This document shows, piece after piece, positions 58,900 to 64,000 of a stretch of DNA of 64,000 nucleotides; the first letter of the stretch is position 1; the number at the start of each line of letters is the position of its first letter. The notes under the pieces are model-generated. The model was not told the DNA's origin and did no database searches. It saw only the letters and a list, made by a program, of their open reading frames with translations. The position numbers and the translations under genes are program-made. Origin of the DNA: Cryptomeria japonica (Eukaryota; Streptophyta; Pinopsida; Cupressales; Cupressaceae). The stretch covers positions 402,456,939 through 402,520,938 of the forward strand of contig NC_081406.1 of the NCBI RefSeq assembly GCF_030272615.1, written 5' to 3'.

Positions 58900-59300
58900 C
58901 ATAAGTCAGCCTCATAATGCACCTCTACATATTGAAGCCTTCATACATAAACACCGAATAAAACGAGTCCTGATAGATGGAGGAGCAGGTCTTAATATTT
59001 GTACATTGAGCACCATCAGACAATTGGGATATTCTGACAAAGCTATAAATTCTACAAACCAAATCACTATTAAGGCTTATGATGATGAAGAGCGCTCGTC
59101 CAAGGGCACGGTCATATTACCACTAAGAATAGGGCCAGTCACAAAGGACGTGGTTTGTCAAGTCCTAGATCTAGACCTCACGTACAACATATTGCTAGGA
59201 CATCCGTGGATTCATGAAATGAGGGCAGTCCCATCAACATACCATCAGTGCATTAAGTTTCCTCATAATGGAGTCGAGGTAACGGTCAATGGTGATCCAA
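58900..59300 (+). other. E11 aspartic protease domain
   Basis: The motif RVLIDGGAGLNICTLS near 58963 carries the catalytic Asp in the D-G-G form usual for plant Ty3/Gypsy proteases. It is followed by YNILLGHPWIHEM near 59185. It would process the polyprotein. The frame is intact here. Confidence 0.85.
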
Positions 59301-59679
59301 ATCCATTCATATATGGCAATAACTTGAGATCACATACTGAGACTATCATTCCCAGCAATCGTGAGGCTACTCCTTCTTCAGCATATATTGATCCTGAGTC
59401 ATTAAAACCTTCGACATCCAAGCAAGGTGAACTTAGGGCCAAGTTTCAAGACAAAGGCATGGGAGAATACACTTTGAATCAAACAATGTTCTTACTACAA
59501 GTCATGAACTCCCCAAAGGAATATGGGAGACCACATCCTAACAAGAAAATCTCCATCATGATACTCAAATGGGATCCTACCGTCTTTCAAAAATGGGGTG
59601 AACTAGAAGAAGAAAATTTATATAAAATGCTATATAAGGACATTGAGAAGGACACACAAGATCAAATCATTATACCCTG

Positions 59680-59835
59680 TGAGAACTATGGCAAGGGCTT
59701 CAAAATGCTACAAAAATTCGGGTATGATGGAAAAAGCCCTCTCGGACTATGCAAAGAAGGTGTCATGGAACCCTTGCAACCTGAGCTAACTACAAGAAGG
59801 GAACGCTCAAAAGGGCTTGGTTTTCTAAATCCCAG
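59680..59835 (+). other. E11 G-patch domain between protease and RT
   Basis: GKGFKMLQKFGYDGKSPLGL, followed by PLQPE and KGLGF, matches the glycine-rich G-patch pattern (about 45 residues). G-patch domains bind RNA or RNA helicases and follow the protease in some betaretroviruses. Its presence between protease and RT here is seen directly; the role is inference. Confidence 0.75.
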
Positions 59836-60829
59836 ACTACACAATAAAGGAACAAAACAGGTATGGCGAGTCAAAGTCACTAAAGTTCAACAAGAGGATT
59901 ATCCTTCCACAGACTCCAATGAGTGGGAATGGGGTTCAGACAAATCCTCCAGTGACTATGAGCTCACCGAAACATTCAGAGAGCCAGATGAACCCACAGA
60001 GGAGGAGGAATTTTACAAAAAGTTCAGAGTTGGTCAAGAACCAACCCATAAGGATCCCGCACAGTCCTCGTCTCAAGGTTCTAGGTTGAAATCACATAGG
60101 ATGAGAACACCTGTTCTGGAATGCGCTACTAGTAACGACAATTTGGATTCGCTCACGATCGAAACTGACGAGGAGAGTGCCATCGATGACCTCGACGATT
60201 GCCTTGATATACCCGAATATAACCACATCTTCACTCTTAGCCCTGCAAACTCTGAAAACACTAATGACCTTCCCCTTGTTCACCCCCAACTCATTGACTG
60301 GGATCATGAAGGACCAGCACAATTTGATACATTTCAGAATGACGAAGCTATTATTGACTATCTTGGCATACGAGATGATCTTCCCCTTGGGGACCACAAA
60401 GCAGGATACACCATAGAACTTAACAACGTGGCATATTTTGGTGAGGGTGTCGGACCTTCCAGTCGCAAAAATGTGAAAATAAGAACAAATCAAGGGTCTT
60501 ATGGCGAAAACCACACTATGGTGCTATCTGACCCCAAAAAAGTAAAAAGAAAGGACGTATCCGAGGGTGAAAACCTCTCTAAGGCGCCCAAAGATGGAAG
60601 GCTCGACATTCTCCCAGCATCATATGAGGAAAAGTCATCTATGTTAGTAGAGGAGACTATCAAAACAAACATTGGTACAGAAGAGGTTCCACACAACATA
60701 TTCCTGGCTCAATCATTAACAGAGTCCGAAAGATCAAAATTCATAAGCTTCTTCAAAGAACGACAAATCAACTTTGCATGGTCATACACTGATATGCCTG
60801 GACTGGATCCGGATTTGGTAATGCATCAT

Positions 60830-61520
60830 TTGACAGTTAAACCGGGGGCAAAGCCAGTGAAACAGAAATTAAGGAAAATGCATCCACAAGTGGCATTACT
60901 AGTCAAAGCAGAGCTTGAGAAATTAATCGATGTCGGATTCATACGCCCAATTGATTACCCCGAATGGATCTCCAATTTGGTACCTGTCAGTAAACCAGAT
61001 CGCAGCATTAGAATTTGCATAGATTTCAGAGACATCAACAAAGCTTGTCCAAAGGATGACTTCCCATTACCAAATATCGACTTGATTGTTGATCTCACAG
61101 CAGGTCATGAAATGCTATCATTAATGGATGGATTTTCTGGATATAATCAGATTAGGATTGCACCCGAGGATCAACATAAAACATCATTCACTTGTCCGTG
61201 GGGAACTTTCTGTTGGAATGTCATGCCTTTCAGGCTGAAAAATGCAGGTGCTACATATCAAAGAGCAATGAGTACTATTTTTCATGATCTCATGCATGTA
61301 ACGATGGAAGATTACGTTGACGACCTCTTGGTTAAATCAATAGACAGAAATACACACTTGGACATACTTTCGGTTGCTTTCGATCGGTTGGAAAAGTACA
61401 AGGTAAGATTAAACCCCAAGAAATGTGTCTTTGGAGTAACCTCTGGGAAACTCCTAGGATTCATTGTGTCCAAGAGAGGAATTGAAGCGGATCCAGCAAA
61501 AGTCAAAGCTATCTTGGAAA
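60830..61520 (+). other. E11 reverse transcriptase domain
   Basis: Ty3/Gypsy RT motifs: KLRKMHPQVALLVKAELEKL, GFIRPIDYPEWISNLVPV, RICIDFRDINKACPKDDFPL, LMDGFSGYNQIRIAPEDQHK, WGTFCWNVMPFRLKNAGATY and the catalytic YVDDLLVKS at 61312. Then comes LNPKKCVFGVTSGKLLGF. All catalytic aspartates are present and the frame is open. Confidence 0.93.
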
Positions 61521-61639
61521 TGCAACCACCAAGAAATATCAGTCAACTTCGATCCTTACAAGGCAGACTCCAGTCCATCCGAAGATTCATAGCACAACTG
61601 GCGGATAATTGCAATCCTTTTCAGCACTTGCTACATAAA

Positions 61640-62080
61640 AACATCAAATTCAAATGGGATGATAACTGTCAACAGGCTTTCCAGACACTCAAAGACTATC
61701 TTTTGAACCCGCCAGTTTTGATGCCACCAATTCCAGATCAACCATTGCTACTTTACATATCAGCTACTCCAATAGCACTGGGGGCACTTCTAGCACAGCA
61801 AATACCTGACGGCAAGGAAAAAGCAGTCTACTATATCAGTCGCACATTGGTAGGATATGAGCTAAACTACACTCCAATTGAACGTGCATGTCTCGCTGTG
61901 GTCTTTGCTTCATAGAAGTTACGACATTATATGCTTAGTCACAAGACTAAGTTGATTGCCAGAATTGATCCACTAAAATATCTTCTCAACAAAGCTACAC
62001 TTACTGGGCGGCTGGCCAAGTGGGTAATGATATTGAGTGAATTCGACATCGAGTATGTGGATAGAAAAGCAATAAAAGGA
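61640..62080 (+). other. E11 first RNase H domain, with one stop
   Basis: KFKWDDNCQQAFQTLKDYL, LLLYISATPIALGALLAQQ, YYISRTLVGYELNYTPIERA and LRHYMLSHKTKLIARIDPLK identify the Gypsy RNase H or connection domain. The first catalytic Asp is replaced (YISAT), as is common when a second RNase H exists. A TAG at 61913-61915 sits where a Gln (CAG) is expected, a single C-to-T change. Confidence 0.85.
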
Positions 62081-62184
62081 CAAGCCATCGCAGATCAATT
62101 AGCAGATGCTCCCATGATAGATGATGCTCCTCTACAATCAGAATTTCCAAATGAGTCCATTCTAACAATATCACGTGCAAAGCC

Positions 62185-62570
62185 ATGGCAATTATACTTT
62201 GACGGCTCATATACACAGCATGGGGCAGGAGCTGGTATTCTTTTTATAACTCCTCAAGGCGATTATATACCAAAATCATACCGCTTGTCATTTCCTTGCA
62301 CCAACAATATAGCGGAATATGAGGCATTAACAACTGGATTAAGAATTTCAGTTCAGTGGAAAATCCAGGAACTTTGTGTTTTTGGGGATTCTCAACTGGT
62401 CATACGGCAAGTAACTGATGATTACCAAACAAAAGATGAAAAATTACTGCCTTACAAACAAATGGTAGATGATCTAAAACAACATTTCGCAAAGATAGAG
62501 TTTGAGCAGATACCAAGAGAACAGAATTGTGCTGCAGATGCCATGGCTACAATTGCTTCATTGATTGATC
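62185..62570 (+). other. E11 second (archaeal-type) RNase H domain
   Basis: LYFDGSYTQHGAGAGILFI, NIAEYEALTTGL, FGDSQLVIRQV and NCAADAMATIA give the complete Asp-Glu-Asp-Asp active site of a second RNase H. Its position before integrase defines the Tat lineage. It would degrade the RNA of the RNA-DNA hybrid. Intact. Confidence 0.9.
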
Positions 62571-62849
62571 TGCCGCAAAATGAGACCTGCTATGAGTTCC
62601 TGGTAGACAACTTGCTGATTCCATCATATGAGATCACTCCTACGGAAATGATATGTGTTGTTGGTCTTGAATCCCAGTTATATGGTCCCATATTCACATA
62701 CCTTCGCGACAATATCTTACCTCCTGATCTATCGAACAATCAACGCCGCACTTTCATTCGCCAATCCTCTCGATACGTCATTTTAGCTGATATCCTATAC
62801 CGACGAGGTCTAGATGGCACTCTTCTTAGATGTTTAGAAAGCGACGAAG

Positions 62850-63934
62850 CTCAGATTGCGTTACGAGAAGTGCATGAAGGGATATGTGGTCCGCATACTA
62901 GTGGTCCTACCTTGGCCAAGAAACTCATTAGGACTGGATATTACTGGCCCAATATGGAAAAAGATGCATATCAGTTTGTCAAGAAGTGTAAGCAGTGTCA
63001 AATTCATGGAGACCTCATACATGCACCAGCACAAGAACTACAACCACTTGCATCTCCTTGGCCCTTTTGTCAGTGGGGACTCGATCTCATAGGCAAGATT
63101 CACCCTCCTTCTTCCAATGGTCATAAATTCATTATCACTGCCACAGAGTATTTTACAAAATGGATTGAAGCCGTGCCTCTCACACAAGTTACTGGGAAAC
63201 AAATCGCTACTTTCATCCTGAACTACATCATTTGCCGATACGGGATCCCTACTTCCATTATTACTGATAACGGGCGTCCCTTCAAAAATCAGGATGTTCG
63301 TGAACTCTGTGAGTGCTTCCATATATCTCATCATTTCTCCACACCATATTACCCCCAAGGTAATGGCCAAGCTGAGGCATCTAATAAAACAATTCTCAAA
63401 ATCCTTAAAAAGACAGTCGACGACGCTGGCCGTAACTGGCATATCCAACTCAATCCTGCACTTTGGGCCTATCGTACAAGTGTCCGCACGCCTACAGGAG
63501 CTACACCTTACTCACTTGTCTACGGCACTGAAGCCATCTTGCCTATTGAGGTCGAGCTACCTTCTTTACGGGTCTCCTTGAGAAACATAATCAACGATGA
63601 AGACTACAGGGTCTCTAGCTTACAAGAACTAGAACTGTTGGAGGAACGACGACACACTGCTTTTAATCATCTCAAGGCTTACCAACAAAGAATGAGTCGC
63701 ATCTACAATCACAAGGTCAAGCCTTGCACATTTGAGGTAGGTGACTTAGTCCTCAGAGAAAACCCCAAGAATCAGCAAGACAGAGAGAAGAAGGGCAAGT
63801 TTGAACCAAACTGGCTTGGTCCTTACATCATCACAGCAGTATATGGATCTGGTGCATATCAGCTCTCAACGACAGAGGGTGAACCCTTGGAGGATCCTAT
63901 CAATAGCATGCACCTTCGTAGGTTCTACACGTAG
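62850..63934 (+). other. E11 integrase domain
   Basis: The HHCC zinc finger (VHEGICGPHTSG ... CKQCQIHGD) is followed by the D, D and E residues in WGLDLIGKIH, SIITDNGRPF and QGNGQAEASNKTI. The C-terminal half includes PTGATPYSLVYGTEAILPIE, FEVGDLVLRE and FEPNWLGPYII, and ends at the TAG at 63932-63934. The open frame begins after the stop at 61915. Integrase inserts the DNA copy into the genome. Confidence 0.92.
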
Positions 63935-64000
63935 CTCATCGGAATATCCTAATTCAAAAATACAAAAAAAATTATAAAACAAAAAAATCGTTACTTGGTG
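63935..64000 (+). other. E11 3' untranslated region, cut by window end
   Basis: 66 bp of A-rich sequence after the integrase stop. The expected polypurine tract and 3' LTR, and any extra ORF, lie beyond the window. Confidence 0.6.

Larger units (their letters stand above)
53313..64000 (+). mobile_element. E11, Tat-lineage Ty3/Gypsy retrotransposon (3' LTR outside window)
   Basis: A TGTAGACACTC start at 53313 begins a 5' LTR, followed by a long leader (about 54020-56426) and a gag-pol reading frame from 56427 to 63934. The domain order is gag, protease, G-patch, RT, RNase H, second RNase H, integrase. The second, archaeal-type RNase H between the first RNase H and integrase is the hallmark of the Tat lineage. 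Only one stop and one frameshift in gag, and one stop in RNase H, separate it from an intact frame. It is the best preserved coding element in the window. The sequence ends 66 bp after the integrase stop. Confidence 0.9.

Noticed and set aside
1-64000. tRNA, rRNA, snoRNA or microRNA genes and intact host genes
   Set aside because: I saw no tRNA-like cloverleaf with A and B boxes, no rRNA words and no frame that looks like an ordinary host gene; the TTGGTATCAGAGC words are primer-binding sites.

Overview
This 64 kb window contains nothing I can support as an ordinary host gene. It is a stack of nested, decaying transposable elements of the kind found in a very large seed-plant genome; a conifer or other gymnosperm is my best guess. 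The plant calls rest on primer-binding sites complementary to initiator-Met tRNA (TTGGTATCAGAGC), Ty1/Copia and Tat-lineage Ty3/Gypsy pol genes, and a plant mobile domain (PMD) protein. The species guess is inference only.

Layout. (1) 1-972: right end of an LTR element, E1. (2) 973-23551: a minus-strand LTR element without pol, E2. It is split by two plus-strand insertions: a related pol-less element E3 (2151-8884, perfect TSD TTATG) and a Ty1/Copia element E4 (11647-20570, perfect TSD TCTTG). (3) 23744-36832: a 13 kb minus-strand LTR element without pol, E5. It has a long sense ORF and, on the opposite strand near its 3' LTR, a decayed PMD gene. (4) 36833-43600: a minus-strand pseudogene of unknown family, E6, interrupted by a 1.2 kb terminal-inverted-repeat element, E7, which itself contains a foldback element. 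(5) 43626-51780: a plus-strand pseudogene, E8, split by a minus-strand Copia element, E9 (44468-51472). (6) 51785-53312: a plus-strand fragment related to E5, called E10. (7) 53313 to the window end: a Tat-lineage Ty3/Gypsy element, E11. It has gag, protease, G-patch, reverse transcriptase, two RNase H domains and integrase, and its 3' LTR lies beyond the window.

How the parts may work together. E2 and E3 have normal LTRs, PBS and polypurine tracts but encode only a coiled-coil/multi-zinc-knuckle Gag-like protein and a long second ORF of unknown function. E5 likewise has complete LTRs but no pol. E5 shares with the pol-bearing E11 a collinear leader: an array of GCGYCTGTG motifs spaced about 20 bp apart, followed about 0.7 kb later by a conserved block. 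E2 and E3 share PBS and twin polypurine-tract organisation with E4 and E9. The simplest reading is two parasite/partner pairs: E2/E3 using Copia machinery and E5 using Tat machinery.

Decay is mostly by nonsense substitutions. The PMD frame has nine stops (seven TAG, two TGA) with no frameshift, as expected from C-to-T change in methylated DNA. LTR lengths, TSDs and motif positions were counted by hand from the printed coordinates. Family assignments rest on motif recognition, with no database search.
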